A stretch of DNA of 59,308 nucleotides from the NCBI GenBank assembly GCA_001438605.1, contig LIDE01000020.1, positions 1 through 59,308 of the forward strand, in the 5' to 3' direction. Positions 1 through 12,211 of the stretch are shown here, in pieces. Both the position numbers and the translations under genes were made by a program. Numbering within the stretch: position 1 is the first letter of the stretch; every line of letters starts with the position of its first letter. The notes under the pieces are model-generated. The model searched no databases. It was not told where the DNA came from and saw only the letters and a program-made list of their open reading frames with translations. The stretch is from SAR92 bacterium BACL16 MAG-120619-bin48 (lineage in GTDB: Bacteria; Pseudomonadota; Gammaproteobacteria; Pseudomonadales; Porticoccaceae).

Positions 1-17
1 GGGCGCGGAATTGTCTT

Positions 18-482
18 TTAGGCGCCGCCGGCAAATCCAAGCTGCCGCCACGCCTCGTAGACGACGATCGACACCGTATTTGACAGATTCAGGCTGCGGC
101 TATTCGCTTGCATGGGCAGCCGCAGCACGTTGGCTGGGCCTAACGCATTTCTCATCTCCTCGGGGAGGCCGCGGGTCTCTGGGCCAAATAGCAGCGCATC
201 GCCCGGCGCAAATGCGACTGCTGCATAGCTCACCGATCCTTTGGTGCTCAGGGCGTAGATGTTTTTTGGTTGCGCGTTGAGACAATAGGCGTCCCAGCTT
301 GGGTGCACGGTCAGCGACTGAAACTCCTGATAATCAAGTCCGGCTCGGCGCAGCTTTTTGTCATCGAGATCGAACCCAAGGGGTTCGATCAGATGCAGGC
401 GAAAGCCGGTATTGGCGCAGAGGCGAATAATATTGCCGGTGTTGGGTGGAATCTCAGGCTGGTAGAGAACAATATCGAGCAT
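18..482 (-). CDS. trmL: tRNA (cytidine/uridine(34)-2'-O)-methyltransferase TrmL
   Basis: A 154-residue SPOUT-class RNA methyltransferase, the usual TrmL length. It 2'-O-methylates the wobble base of leucine tRNAs with S-adenosylmethionine in the cytosol. The N-terminus reads as TrmL ([18 protein letters not shown]), and the C-terminal half carries the SPOUT knot motifs [14 protein letters not shown] and the region around [19 protein letters not shown]. The gene is read toward the left edge, and its stop is 18 bases inside the window, so it is complete. It follows gcvR on the same strand with a 15-base gap. The family call is secure from the motifs. Confidence 0.95.
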   Translation of the reverse strand: MLDIVLYQPEIPPNTGNIIRLCANTGFRLHLIEPLGFDLDDKKLRRAGLDYQEFQSLTVHPSWDAYCLNAQPKNIYALSTKGSVSYAAVAFAPGDALLFGPETRGLPEEMRNALGPANVLRLPMQANSRSLNLSNTVSIVVYEAWRQLGFAGGA

Positions 483-497
483 AGTGGTTGCGCGGGT

Positions 498-1010
498 CTA
501 GCCCTCGACAATCTCCACCATAAGGTCATCGGATAAACTTTCAAGCAGCTCGGTGAGCTGATCTTCTGACATTGTCTCAGGCAATTGAGCGAAGATTTGC
601 GCGTGGAACATCATATCTGCCGACATCGGGGCGCTCTCACAAAAGGTTTCAAGGGAAACAAGGTTGACGCCATTTTTTGCCAGCAGTGCAGAGATTTCGC
701 CGACGATTCCTGCGCGGTCATTGGCCACAATCTCAAGGCAGCTTAGTTCTGTTTCATCGTCGCTGTTCGCATCGCTTTTATCGATGCTGATTTTTATCCC
801 TTGGCTGGCAAGCGCGGCGAGATCTTTTTCTAACCCCGCCTGTTGGGCTGGGTCGACTTCAAGCATAAGAATGCCAGCGAATTTGCCCGCTAGACGCGAC
901 ATACTGCTTTCCATCCAGTTGCCATCATGGTTCTTAATAGTGGTGGCGATTTGATTAACAATACCGGCGCGGTCGTCCGCGAGCACGGTCAGAACTAAAT
1001 AATTGCTCAT
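498..1010 (-). CDS. gcvR: GcvR-type ACT-domain regulator
   Basis: A 170-residue protein with two ACT-like modules, at about residues 5-80 (motif LADDRAGIVNQIA) and 90-165 (motif NDRAGIVGEISALLA). This is the layout of the glycine cleavage repressor GcvR, which in Escherichia coli binds GcvA and senses glycine. No DNA-binding domain is present, so it would act through protein contacts. It lies upstream of trmL on the minus strand and diverges from the UPF0270 gene. Whether it controls gcv genes here cannot be judged, since none is in the window; a general ACT-domain regulator is the alternative. Confidence 0.85.
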   Translation of the reverse strand: MSNYLVLTVLADDRAGIVNQIATTIKNHDGNWMESSMSRLAGKFAGILMLEVDPAQQAGLEKDLAALASQGIKISIDKSDANSDDETELSCLEIVANDRAGIVGEISALLAKNGVNLVSLETFCESAPMSADMMFHAQIFAQLPETMSEDQLTELLESLSDDLMVEIVEG

Positions 1011-1137
1011 TTTTGACTCCTAGTCTTAAATGCGTGTGATTATGGCACTATTATGCACAGCATTGGTATTTTCCGCAGCCGCGCTTTACTGGTTGCATCC
1101 TCTTGGAGATAGATGTGTTTTTGAAGGCCGCCACTCG

Positions 1138-1407
1138 ATGATTGAAATTCCCCCTGACATGCTCACGTCCGAGATTTTGCGCGCCATTATCGAGGAGTTT
1201 ATTTTGCGTGAGGGAACAGATTATGGCGATTACGAGGTGAGTCTTGAGCGCAAGATCGAGCAGGTGTCCAAGCAGTTGCAGCGCGGCGACATACTCATCA
1301 CCTTCGACCCTGCTACGGAAAATTGCACCCTGCTCACGCGGCATCAATTTCAGCAATACAGTCTGGAGCGTCAGCAGACATCGACCAATTCCAATGACGG
1401 AGCCTAG
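1138..1407 (+). CDS. UPF0270 (YheU-like) family small protein
   Basis: A small cytosolic protein of 89 residues. The core matches the YheU/UPF0270 family, with IPPDML near the start and REGTDYGDYEVSLERK and VSKQLQRGDI later. Function is unknown. The frame is open back to an ATG at 1030, which would add 36 residues beginning like a signal peptide. I prefer the ATG at 1138 because family members begin just before the IPP motif, because GAAGG lies 10 bases upstream of it, and because the 1030 start lacks a ribosome binding site. The stop is 5 bases before the tilS start, which suggests coupling. Confidence 0.8.
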   Translation: MIEIPPDMLTSEILRAIIEEFILREGTDYGDYEVSLERKIEQVSKQLQRGDILITFDPATENCTLLTRHQFQQYSLERQQTSTNSNDGA

Positions 1408-1412
1408 ACCCT

Positions 1413-2798
1413 TTGACTAGCGCAGTTACTCAACCCATCGAACCACTCAATGCAGAAACCCTGTTTGCCGGTTGGCGTGCGCAGCTGCTGGCGGCACCGC
1501 AAATTCTTGTAGGCCTGAGTGGTGGGCTGGATTCAGTGGTGTTGCTAAAACTGCTCTGTGAGGTTGTGGCGGCTGACAAGATTACTGCCGTGCATGTGAA
1601 TCATGGCCTATCGCCAAATGCGACTAGCTGGCAGCAGCACGCTGAGGCTGTTTGTGATGCTCTAGGCGTCGCCTGCCACAGCGAAACCGTTGCGGTTGTT
1701 GCTGCTGGCGAGGGGCTTGAGTCAGCTGCGCGGGAGGCGCGCTATACGGTTTTTGAAAGGCTTCTGGTCGCGGATGGTCTGCTGCTGTTAGCGCATCACG
1801 CGGACGATCAAGTGGAGACTGTTTTATATCGCCTGTTAAACGGTGCTGGTAGTAAAGGTTTGGCGGGTATTCCTGCGCAGCGCGCAGTGGGCAACGGACG
1901 GTTGATTCGACCGCTTTTGACGCAACCGAAAACTGCGCTGCACAACTACGCCATTGCGAATAATCTGAGCTGGGTTGACGACGAGAGCAATCAGCGCGAG
2001 CACCATGACCGCAACTATTTGCGCCATGGGGTGGTGCCTGCGTTGGCAAAACGTTGGCCCAACTATTTCCAGCGCATTGGTCGCAGTGCCCAGTTGAGTG
2101 ATGAAGCAGATCAGTTGTCTACATTATTTGCGCAGCAGGATTTAAACACTTTGAGTCTTCGCGATGAGCGCGCCGGCTGGTCGCTGTCACTGTCACAGCT
2201 GACGACGTTGGATCTGTTGCGGCAAAAAAATGTGCTGCGCCACTGGCCTGCGATGCATGGATTTGCAGCACTTAATCAGCGAGTTATTGCTGAAATTTTA
2301 GATACCCTAGTCACAGCGCGTGACGATGCCGCGCCCAAGGTTTTGCGCGGCGAGATTCAGTTCTGTCGTTTTCGCGAAAAACTCTATTTGATAAGACTCA
2401 ACGATCAAAGTGCTGCGGCTGATCGGGTGCGTGCTGCGTCGAGCGGTGCCGACGTTGACCTGTGGTCACTGGAAGAGACTTTTTCACTGCCTAGAGGTCA
2501 GCAGCTGAGTGCGAGTTTTGTGCAAGGCGCGGGCTTGAAATTACCCCCAGGAAGCGCCCTTCGAGTGCGCTTTCGGCTGGGCGGAGAGCGCTGCCAGCCA
2601 GCGGGTCGCGGCCATTCGAATACTGTTAAGAAATTGCTTCAAGAGTATGCGCTCGAGCCTTGGTGGCGCGATCAAGTGCCGCTCTTATATCTCGATGATG
2701 AGCTGGTTGCGGTGGGGGATTTATGGGTCTGTCAGGGGCGGCAGGCAGGACCCCTCGAAAACAGCCTAAAAATCCATTGGCAGACAAACTCTCTGTAG
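1413..2798 (+). CDS. tilS: tRNA(Ile)-lysidine synthase TilS
   Basis: A 461-residue N-type ATP pyrophosphatase that attaches lysine to cytidine 34 of the tRNA-Ile CAU anticodon, so that it reads AUA and is charged with isoleucine. The PP-loop SGGLDS is at residues 36-41, followed by VHVNHGLS and LAHHADDQVETVLYRLLNGAG, which are typical of TilS. The C-terminal region with PAGRGHSNTVKKLLQE is the tRNA-binding TilS_C domain. The start is a TTG 5 bases after the UPF0270 stop; no ATG or GTG lies close by in frame. The gene is essential in most bacteria. accA, the common upstream neighbour, is not here. Confidence 0.95.
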   Translation: MTSAVTQPIEPLNAETLFAGWRAQLLAAPQILVGLSGGLDSVVLLKLLCEVVAADKITAVHVNHGLSPNATSWQQHAEAVCDALGVACHSETVAVVAAGEGLESAAREARYTVFERLLVADGLLLLAHHADDQVETVLYRLLNGAGSKGLAGIPAQRAVGNGRLIRPLLTQPKTALHNYAIANNLSWVDDESNQREHHDRNYLRHGVVPALAKRWPNYFQRIGRSAQLSDEADQLSTLFAQQDLNTLSLRDERAGWSLSLSQLTTLDLLRQKNVLRHWPAMHGFAALNQRVIAEILDTLVTARDDAAPKVLRGEIQFCRFREKLYLIRLNDQSAAADRVRAASSGADVDLWSLEETFSLPRGQQLSASFVQGAGLKLPPGSALRVRFRLGGERCQPAGRGHSNTVKKLLQEYALEPWWRDQVPLLYLDDELVAVGDLWVCQGRQAGPLENSLKIHWQTNSL

Positions 2799-2989
2799 AA
2801 TCATCAGCCCCTTTCTGTTAACCTACGATCCCATCTTGGTAGGGTGGGCCTCGGTCGATTTCACGACTAAATAAGCCTCTCTTGATAATAATTGGTTGCA
2901 TTTTTTAGATTCAACTCTTGCTTGATATCGTCGCGGTTAAACGCGTTTATGGCGTTTTTGCTATTTGGCAGCGAGTGACAGAGTCGTGA

Positions 2990-5502
<2,513 letters not shown>

Positions 5503-5531
5503 TGATACCGCGGTCTCTGTCAAAGAGATGA

Positions 5532-6902
<1,371 letters not shown>

Positions 6903-6979
6903 CTCAGGCGCGCTACCTTCAAGCGCTTTGTATGGCGAGCGGATATATGCAAGCCGCAGTAAAGTGAATAGAATGCCCT

Positions 6980-7288
6980 ATGCGTTGGTTACTGCTTATT
7001 TTGCTTGTTCTCCTTGCCGGCCTGCAGGTACGACTGTGGGTTGGAGAGGGTAGTCTCGCCCATCGCGCAGAGTTAAATCAGCAGCTGGAAGAGCAAGAGC
7101 GCGAAAACAAGTTACTTCGCGAGCGCAACGCAATTATTGCGACCGATGTCGAAAGCTTGAAGACGAATCTCGACTCCATTGAAGAAAAAGCCCGCGCTGA
7201 CCTCGGTATGATAAAAGAGGGCGAGATGTTCTATCTTGTCATCGATAAAAAAGCGCCCGCTCAAACGCCCAAGAGCACCGACGAGTGA
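6980..7288 (+). CDS. ftsB: Cell division protein FtsB
   Basis: A small bitopic inner-membrane divisome protein that forms a complex with FtsL and FtsQ. The 102 residues have one transmembrane helix at about 3-20 (LLLILLVLLAGLQVRLW), then a coiled coil of roughly 40 residues rich in Glu, Leu and Arg, and the typical end region ARADLGMIKEGEMFY. Its place between eno and ispD is the conserved gammaproteobacterial one. Its stop overlaps the GTG start of ispD by four bases. Confidence 0.94.
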   Translation: MRWLLLILLVLLAGLQVRLWVGEGSLAHRAELNQQLEEQERENKLLRERNAIIATDVESLKTNLDSIEEKARADLGMIKEGEMFYLVIDKKAPAQTPKSTDE

Positions 7289-7998
7289 CCTCCGCACGCT
7301 ACTGGGCGATCGTTCCAGCCGCCGGATCAGGACAGCGTTTTGGCGCTGAACTGACCAAACAGTTTCAGTCCATTGCTGGACGGACTGTCGCCGACCACAC
7401 TCTCAACCGATTACTGAGCATTCCAGCGCTGACAAAAATCATTGTTCCCTGCGAGATCGCAAACGGCGGTTGGCAACAGGTTGTAGCGCTGCAAGATCCG
7501 CGCGTGCAGCGCGTTGCCGGTGGCGAGCAGCGCGTGCACTCTGTTCTGCTAGGGCTGCGCGCCTTGAGCGACATTGCCGACGACCAAGACTGGGTGCTGG
7601 TGCACGATATGGCGCGTCCCTGTATTACTGCGGGTGACATCAAAAAACTGATGACGCAACTTGTCGATCATGCCGTGGGCGGAATACTCGCCACCCCGGT
7701 GAGCGATACGCTGAAACAGGTGACAGCTAATAGCGCCATTCAAGGCACACTCGACCGCAGCCACTATTGGGCCGCCCAAACGCCACAGATGTTTCGCTAC
7801 GGACTGCTGCTCAAGGCGTTTGAGACTATGCTAGCTGCTCAGCAGGTGCCTACGGATGAGGCGTCAGCGATAGAGTACCTTGGCGAGCAGCCCGCAGTGG
7901 TTGCCGGTCGCCGTGACAATATTAAAATTACCCATCGCGAAGATATGATTATTGCCGAGGCGATTATGGCTTATCAGGAGAGTGAACAGTGCGTATAG
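7285..7998 (+). CDS. ispD: 2-C-methyl-D-erythritol 4-phosphate cytidylyltransferase
   Basis: Third step of the MEP isoprenoid pathway, joining CTP and methylerythritol phosphate. The 237 residues show the nucleotide-binding motif [10 protein letters not shown], then [12 protein letters not shown], and the C-terminal [11 protein letters not shown]. It starts at GTG 7285, overlapping the ftsB stop by four bases, and its end overlaps ispF by ten bases, so the three are translationally coupled. CTP from upstream PyrG is a substrate. Confidence 0.96.
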   Translation: MTSARYWAIVPAAGSGQRFGAELTKQFQSIAGRTVADHTLNRLLSIPALTKIIVPCEIANGGWQQVVALQDPRVQRVAGGEQRVHSVLLGLRALSDIADDQDWVLVHDMARPCITAGDIKKLMTQLVDHAVGGILATPVSDTLKQVTANSAIQGTLDRSHYWAAQTPQMFRYGLLLKAFETMLAAQQVPTDEASAIEYLGEQPAVVAGRRDNIKITHREDMIIAEAIMAYQESEQCV

Positions 7999-8474
7999 GT
8001 CATGGTTACGATGTGCATGCCTTTGGCGACGGCGACAAATTAGTGCTGGGCGGAGTATCTATTCCTTACCACCACAGCTTTATCGCGCATTCGGATGGCG
8101 ATGTCCTAATTCATGCGTTGATTGACGCACTGCTCGGCGCGCTGGCGCTGGGGGATATTGGTCAGCACTTTCCCGATACAGACGAAACTTGGCGTGGCGC
8201 TGATAGTCGCCAGTTACTCTCTGCTGTGATGAAACTGGTCAGCGAAAAGGGGTATCGCGTGGGTAATGCCGATATCACTATTATTGCGCAGCAACCGAAA
8301 ATGTTACCGTATCTCGCGCAAATGAAAGCTAATCTCTGCTCGGATCTCATGTGCAGTTCGGAACAGCTCAACATTAAAGCGACAACTACCGAAGGGTTGG
8401 GCTTTACAGGTCGCAAAGAGGGTATCGCCTGCCACGCTGTGGCGCTGCTAATCAATAACCCATCGGAAGAATAA
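7989..8474 (+). CDS. ispF: 2-C-methyl-D-erythritol 2,4-cyclodiphosphate synthase
   Basis: Cyclises CDP-methylerythritol phosphate in the MEP pathway as a zinc-dependent homotrimer. The 161 residues carry metal ligands Asp8 and His10 ([10 protein letters not shown]) and His42 ([12 protein letters not shown]), and the C-terminal [15 protein letters not shown]. It starts at GTG 7989 within the end of ispD. Its stop TAA (8472-8474) shares its last base with the ATT from which truD appears to begin. Confidence 0.97.
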   Translation: MRIGHGYDVHAFGDGDKLVLGGVSIPYHHSFIAHSDGDVLIHALIDALLGALALGDIGQHFPDTDETWRGADSRQLLSAVMKLVSEKGYRVGNADITIIAQQPKMLPYLAQMKANLCSDLMCSSEQLNIKATTTEGLGFTGRKEGIACHAVALLINNPSEE

Positions 8475-9457
8475 TTATCACACCTGAACAATTCGCATTT
8501 TCGTCGTTACCACGGCGCTATCCAGACAGTTTTGGCCGAGCCATGTACCGCGCTCAGCCAGAAGATTTTCAAGTCGATGAAATTTTGGGCTTCGAGCCCA
8601 GCGGTGAAGGCGAGCATCTTTATCTTCAGATTAAAAAGCGCGATCAAAATACCCAGTGGGTAGCGGGTCTGTTGGCAAAACTTGCGGGTATCAAGCGCAA
8701 TGATGTCAGTTTTGCCGGCCTTAAAGATCGCTTTGCTGTCACCACACAGTGGTTCAGTCTTTATCTACCGCGCCGTGAACTGACGCTTACGCAGCTGCAA
8801 CATGACGACTTCGAGGTGCTGACCCTCGTGCGGCACAATAAGAAGTTGCGTCGTGGCATGCACAGCGGTAATCAATTCAAACTGGTTTTAAGGGAGTTTG
8901 AGCATCTGCAGCAACACTGGGCCGAGATTGAGTCGCGGTTGCAGGAAATTGCCGCGCAAGGCGTGCCCAACTACTTTGGCGAGCAGCGATTTGGGCATGA
9001 TGGCGGCAATTTGGTAGAGGCACAGACCTTGATCGAACGCGACCAGCTAAAAGGCAACCGCAGCGGTACAGGCATGTATTTGTCTGCCGCGCGCTCATGG
9101 TTGTTTAATTTGGTTTTGGCGGAGCGCTTGCGTCGAGACTGTTGGCAGTCGCCGCTGGACGGGGAAATTGAACCATCGGGGCCGCTTTGGGGGCGTGGCC
9201 GCTCGGTGGTAACCGGTGATTTGGCAGACATTGAACAGACCGTATTAGCTAACTGGCAGAGCTGGTGCTACGCACTTGAACATGCGGGCTTGCAGCAAGA
9301 GCGTCGCCCGCTGATTCTGCGGCCTCAATCGATGGCTTGGCGGCGTCTGCAATCCGATCAATTGGAGTTGTCATTTGTTTTAGCCAGCGGTTGTTTCGCC
9401 ACTGTGATTTTGCGCGAGGTTGCTGAATTATTCCGCCCCCAATTTAAGCCTCTGTGA
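8474..9457 (+). CDS. truD: tRNA pseudouridine(13) synthase TruD, apparent ATT start
   Basis: Makes pseudouridine 13 in tRNA-Glu. Core motifs are QPEDFQVDE, GEGEHLYLQI, the catalytic region FAGLKDRFAVTTQWFS, GVPNYFGEQRFG and YLSAARSWLFN. The first ATG is at 8543 and would give 304 residues lacking the family's N-terminal stretch. Reading the same frame back to 8474 adds 23 residues that look like TruD (LPRRYPDSFGRA before the PEDF motif). No ATG, GTG, TTG or CTG lies between the upstream in-frame stop at 8456 and 8543. ATT 8474 overlaps the ispF stop in the position of a usual TAATG junction; GGAAG is at 8465-8469. ATC 8477 is an alternative start, as is a base error at 8476. Confidence 0.88.
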   Translation: MITPEQFAFSSLPRRYPDSFGRAMYRAQPEDFQVDEILGFEPSGEGEHLYLQIKKRDQNTQWVAGLLAKLAGIKRNDVSFAGLKDRFAVTTQWFSLYLPRRELTLTQLQHDDFEVLTLVRHNKKLRRGMHSGNQFKLVLREFEHLQQHWAEIESRLQEIAAQGVPNYFGEQRFGHDGGNLVEAQTLIERDQLKGNRSGTGMYLSAARSWLFNLVLAERLRRDCWQSPLDGEIEPSGPLWGRGRSVVTGDLADIEQTVLANWQSWCYALEHAGLQQERRPLILRPQSMAWRRLQSDQLELSFVLASGCFATVILREVAELFRPQFKPL

Positions 9458-9537
9458 TATATTGGCCGGCAGATATATAACCGAATTGTGACGAAAAAGT
9501 AGCACTACAAGACGAGTGTTGAGAGAGAGGATTTTGT

Positions 9538-10209
9538 GTGAACTCGATTGAATTGGCCGGTATTGGTATGACCTCTCAGCGCACTCGCGAGCGTCTAATT
9601 CAACGTCTGCGCGATCAAGGCATTACCAATCAGCGTATCCTTGATGTTTTTCGTATTACCCCGCGCCATATTTTTCTCGATGAAGCCCTGTCTCATCGCG
9701 CCTACGAAGACACCGCATTGCCGATTGGATTTTCTCAAACGCTGTCTCAGCCGTACATTGTTGCGCGCATGACCGAGATATTGCTGGCAGGTGGGCCGCT
9801 TAAAAAAGTCTTAGAAATTGGTACCGGTTCTGGATTTCAGGCGACCATACTCGCGCAACTGGTCGAGCAGGTCTATTCCGTCGAGCGCATAGAGCCCCTT
9901 TTAATCAAGGCAAAAGAGCGTTTTCGCAAGTTGGCTCTGCGCAATATTACCGCTGAGCTATCTGACGGCAGTTTCGGTTGGCAAAAGCACGCGCCCTACG
10001 ACGGCATCATTACCACGGCAGCGCCGCACGCCATTCCAGATGGACTATTGCATCAGCTGGCGCCTAACGGCATTTTGGTGATTCCCGTTGGCGATGGCGA
10101 TCAGCAAGATTTGCGCGTAGTTCGGCGTATAGATGATACATCAGAATTTGAAGAAGAAGTCGTTGAAAAAGTAAAATTTGTGCCGCTTTTAGGTGGTATC
10201 TCTCGTTAG
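9538..10209 (+). CDS. pcm: Protein-L-isoaspartate O-methyltransferase
   Basis: Methylates isoaspartyl residues in damaged proteins so that they can be repaired. It is 223 residues, with the PCMT signature regions [24 protein letters not shown], and the SAM-binding motif [16 protein letters not shown]. It starts at GTG 9538 with AGAGAGG 7 bases upstream. In many gammaproteobacteria surE lies between truD and pcm; here the gap is only 80 bases and surE is absent. Confidence 0.96.
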   Translation: MNSIELAGIGMTSQRTRERLIQRLRDQGITNQRILDVFRITPRHIFLDEALSHRAYEDTALPIGFSQTLSQPYIVARMTEILLAGGPLKKVLEIGTGSGFQATILAQLVEQVYSVERIEPLLIKAKERFRKLALRNITAELSDGSFGWQKHAPYDGIITTAAPHAIPDGLLHQLAPNGILVIPVGDGDQQDLRVVRRIDDTSEFEEEVVEKVKFVPLLGGISR

Positions 10210-10252
10210 CTTGCAGGCCCTAAACCCCCGTTAAAAACTTTCTGGAGTCATC

Positions 10253-11203
10253 ATGCGCAGCCTCGGTCAATATATATTACTTTTTTCCAAAGGCTTGGCG
10301 ATGGGCGCCGCTGATGTGGTGCCCGGTGTGTCCGGCGGCACTATTGCATTTGTTAGCGGTATCTATGCCGAACTGATCAATACCATTAAATCACTGAATA
10401 TTCAGGCGCTTAAGACCTTGAAGTCTGAGGGGATCGGCGCGGCGTGGAAGCATATCAACGGTAATTTTTTAGTGGTCTTGCTGGGCGGTATTTTAACCAG
10501 CCTGTTTTCCCTCGCCGTTGTAATGCAATATCTGTTGGCCGAGTATCCGCTGCCAGTCTGGTCATTTTTTGTGGGTCTTATTATTGGCTCAGTGATCTAT
10601 TTGTTGCGCCAACATCCGCTGAAAAATAATCGCGATAGACTTTTATTTTTGGCTGGCACTGCAATTGCCTGGGGTATTTCGATGGCGCCCTCTGTGCAGC
10701 TTGAAGGCACGCTTCTGATCATGTTCTTTGCCGGCAGTATTGCACTCTGCGCGATGATTTTGCCAGGGATCTCTGGGTCATTTATTTTAGTTCTGCTGGG
10801 CTTGTATCCAGTTTTTATCGGGGCGATTGCCGATTTTAATCTGCAAATACTGGCTGTTTTCGCTCTTGGCGGCATTCTTGGTCTAATGCTGTTTAGCCGA
10901 TTGTTGTCTTGGTTGTTGACGCATTATGAAGCGGCCGTTATCGCTATGATGTGCGGATTTCTTGTCGGCAGTTTAACCATTATTTGGCCGTGGAAAGAGG
11001 TTTTACAATCGGTTGTCAGTCATTCAGGTAAAACCATTGTGTTAGCATCACAGAATCTTTGGCCGAGTCAGTACAGCCAAGTGGTGGGTGCCGATCCGAA
11101 AACCTTGGTTAGCTTTTCAGCGATGGCGTTTGGCTTGCTGTTGGTGTTGGTGTTGGAATATGTTGGTGCACGATCGCAGAAAAAATCTTTACAGGTGGGC
11201 TAA
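10253..11203 (+). CDS. DUF368 family membrane protein, probable polyprenyl-phosphate carrier
   Basis: A 316-residue integral inner-membrane protein with about eight or nine hydrophobic segments. The signature GAADVVPGVSGGT is near the N-terminus (about residues 19-31), and a related LPGISGSFILVLLG lies in the second half; such a paired PG-SG motif is characteristic of DUF368. Some members (PopT) are reported to recycle undecaprenyl phosphate across the membrane for cell-wall synthesis; assigning that role here is by family. It sits between pcm and nlpD, a place empty in Escherichia coli and Pseudomonas. An SD (CTGGAG) precedes the ATG. Confidence 0.88.
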   Translation: MRSLGQYILLFSKGLAMGAADVVPGVSGGTIAFVSGIYAELINTIKSLNIQALKTLKSEGIGAAWKHINGNFLVVLLGGILTSLFSLAVVMQYLLAEYPLPVWSFFVGLIIGSVIYLLRQHPLKNNRDRLLFLAGTAIAWGISMAPSVQLEGTLLIMFFAGSIALCAMILPGISGSFILVLLGLYPVFIGAIADFNLQILAVFALGGILGLMLFSRLLSWLLTHYEAAVIAMMCGFLVGSLTIIWPWKEVLQSVVSHSGKTIVLASQNLWPSQYSQVVGADPKTLVSFSAMAFGLLLVLVLEYVGARSQKKSLQVG

Positions 11204-11204
11204 T

Positions 11205-12026
11205 GTGTCTCCCGTCACGACTGGCTTAATGGGCATTAGATCGCGCAGCGTCGCACTTTTAAGTGCGCTCGTTATGGCCTTGCTAGTGTCGGGTTGCAGT
11301 TCTCTTGCGCAAAATCATGCTGCGCCGGTAAGTGCGCGCGTGCAGCCGCCGAGTAAAAAAATTCAAGTGCATCAGGTTGAAGCGGGAGAAACCCTTTATT
11401 CAATCGCTTGGCGTTACGATTTGGACTTCCGCCAATTAGCGCGAGCCAACGGTATTCGCGCGCCTTTTGTGATTAACCGGGGTCAGTTGATTTCACTCGA
11501 CACTAGCAAAATCAGAGAGACCGCAGTAGCATCCGCCCCGGCACCGGTGGAAAAGACGGCTGCCAAATCCACCCGTTCGGGCGCTCCGATTGTTGTCAAA
11601 AAACCTTTAAAAACAGCGTCTGTGCCGCGTGCGGCAGAGAAGCCTGCGGCAACGTCCGAGCCAATATATGCCACAGATTGGCAGTGGCGATGGCCGGTAA
11701 AAGGCAATGTCGTTGAATCTTTTAATCCCGATGATCTGCGCAAGGGCATCAAAATTAAAGCGGTCAGTAATTCCGCTGTTCATTCCGCCGCCCCCGGCGT
11801 TGTTGTTTATGCAGGAGAGGGTTTACGTGGCTATGGTAAGCTGGTTATCATCAAACATAGCGAGACGCTTTTGAGCGCGTACGCGCAGAATGCGCAACTT
11901 CTCGTTAAAGAGGGCCAGAGTATTAAACAAATGGAGATTATTTCCAGATTGGGGTCTAATGGCACTCTTCATTTCGAAATACGCAAGGATGGCTATCCAG
12001 TTAACCCTGCAGCGTATTTGAAGTGA
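11205..12026 (+). CDS. nlpD: NlpD-type lipoprotein, amidase activator
   Basis: An outer-membrane lipoprotein that in relatives activates the amidase AmiC at the septum. The signal peptide ends in a lipobox (LLVSGC). A LysM domain follows (VEAGETLYSIAWRYDL to INRGQLISL), then a linker rich in Ala, Pro and Lys, then a LytM/M23 domain to the end. The M23 domain is degenerate: the usual first metal-ligand motif reads KGIKIKA and the final one TLHFEIR, so metal binding is unlikely, as in NlpD. The frame is open from 11088; I chose GTG 11205, with AGGTGGG just upstream and one base after the DUF368 stop. ATG 11229 is the alternative. Confidence 0.9.
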   Translation: MSPVTTGLMGIRSRSVALLSALVMALLVSGCSSLAQNHAAPVSARVQPPSKKIQVHQVEAGETLYSIAWRYDLDFRQLARANGIRAPFVINRGQLISLDTSKIRETAVASAPAPVEKTAAKSTRSGAPIVVKKPLKTASVPRAAEKPAATSEPIYATDWQWRWPVKGNVVESFNPDDLRKGIKIKAVSNSAVHSAAPGVVVYAGEGLRGYGKLVIIKHSETLLSAYAQNAQLLVKEGQSIKQMEIISRLGSNGTLHFEIRKDGYPVNPAAYLK

Positions 12027-12075
12027 GTGGTAAATTATTTATCTATATATGAGTAGAAAAGGTATACTGGGAAAA

Positions 12076-12125
12076 CGCACGCAGTGAGATTGACTGCAAG
12101 TGCGTGAAGCTGTGGGGTTCCACAG
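12076..12125 (+). promoter_or_regulatory. Structured rpoS leader, two hairpins
   Basis: The 185 bases between nlpD and rpoS hold two stable hairpins. The first pairs CGCACGCAGT (12076-12085) with ACTGC and GTGCG (12093-12104) around a two-base AA bulge. The second pairs CTGTGG (12110-12115) with CCACAG (12120-12125) over a GGTT loop. No T-run follows, so they are not intrinsic terminators. A structured leader would fit post-transcriptional control of rpoS, as known in enterics, but that is inference. Confidence 0.5.
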
Positions 12126-12211
12126 TGGTAAAAAAGGAAGAGGTGAGGTTCCGGATAGGTCACTAGATTGGTGATTTGGAACATGGAGTAACTTGCAAAG
12201 GGGATGCAGAC

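Noticed and set aside
1030-1137. Signal-peptide-like N-terminal extension of the UPF0270 protein
   Set aside because: The family begins near the IPP motif, there is no ribosome binding site at 1030 and the extension is not conserved-looking; ATG 1138 is a better start.
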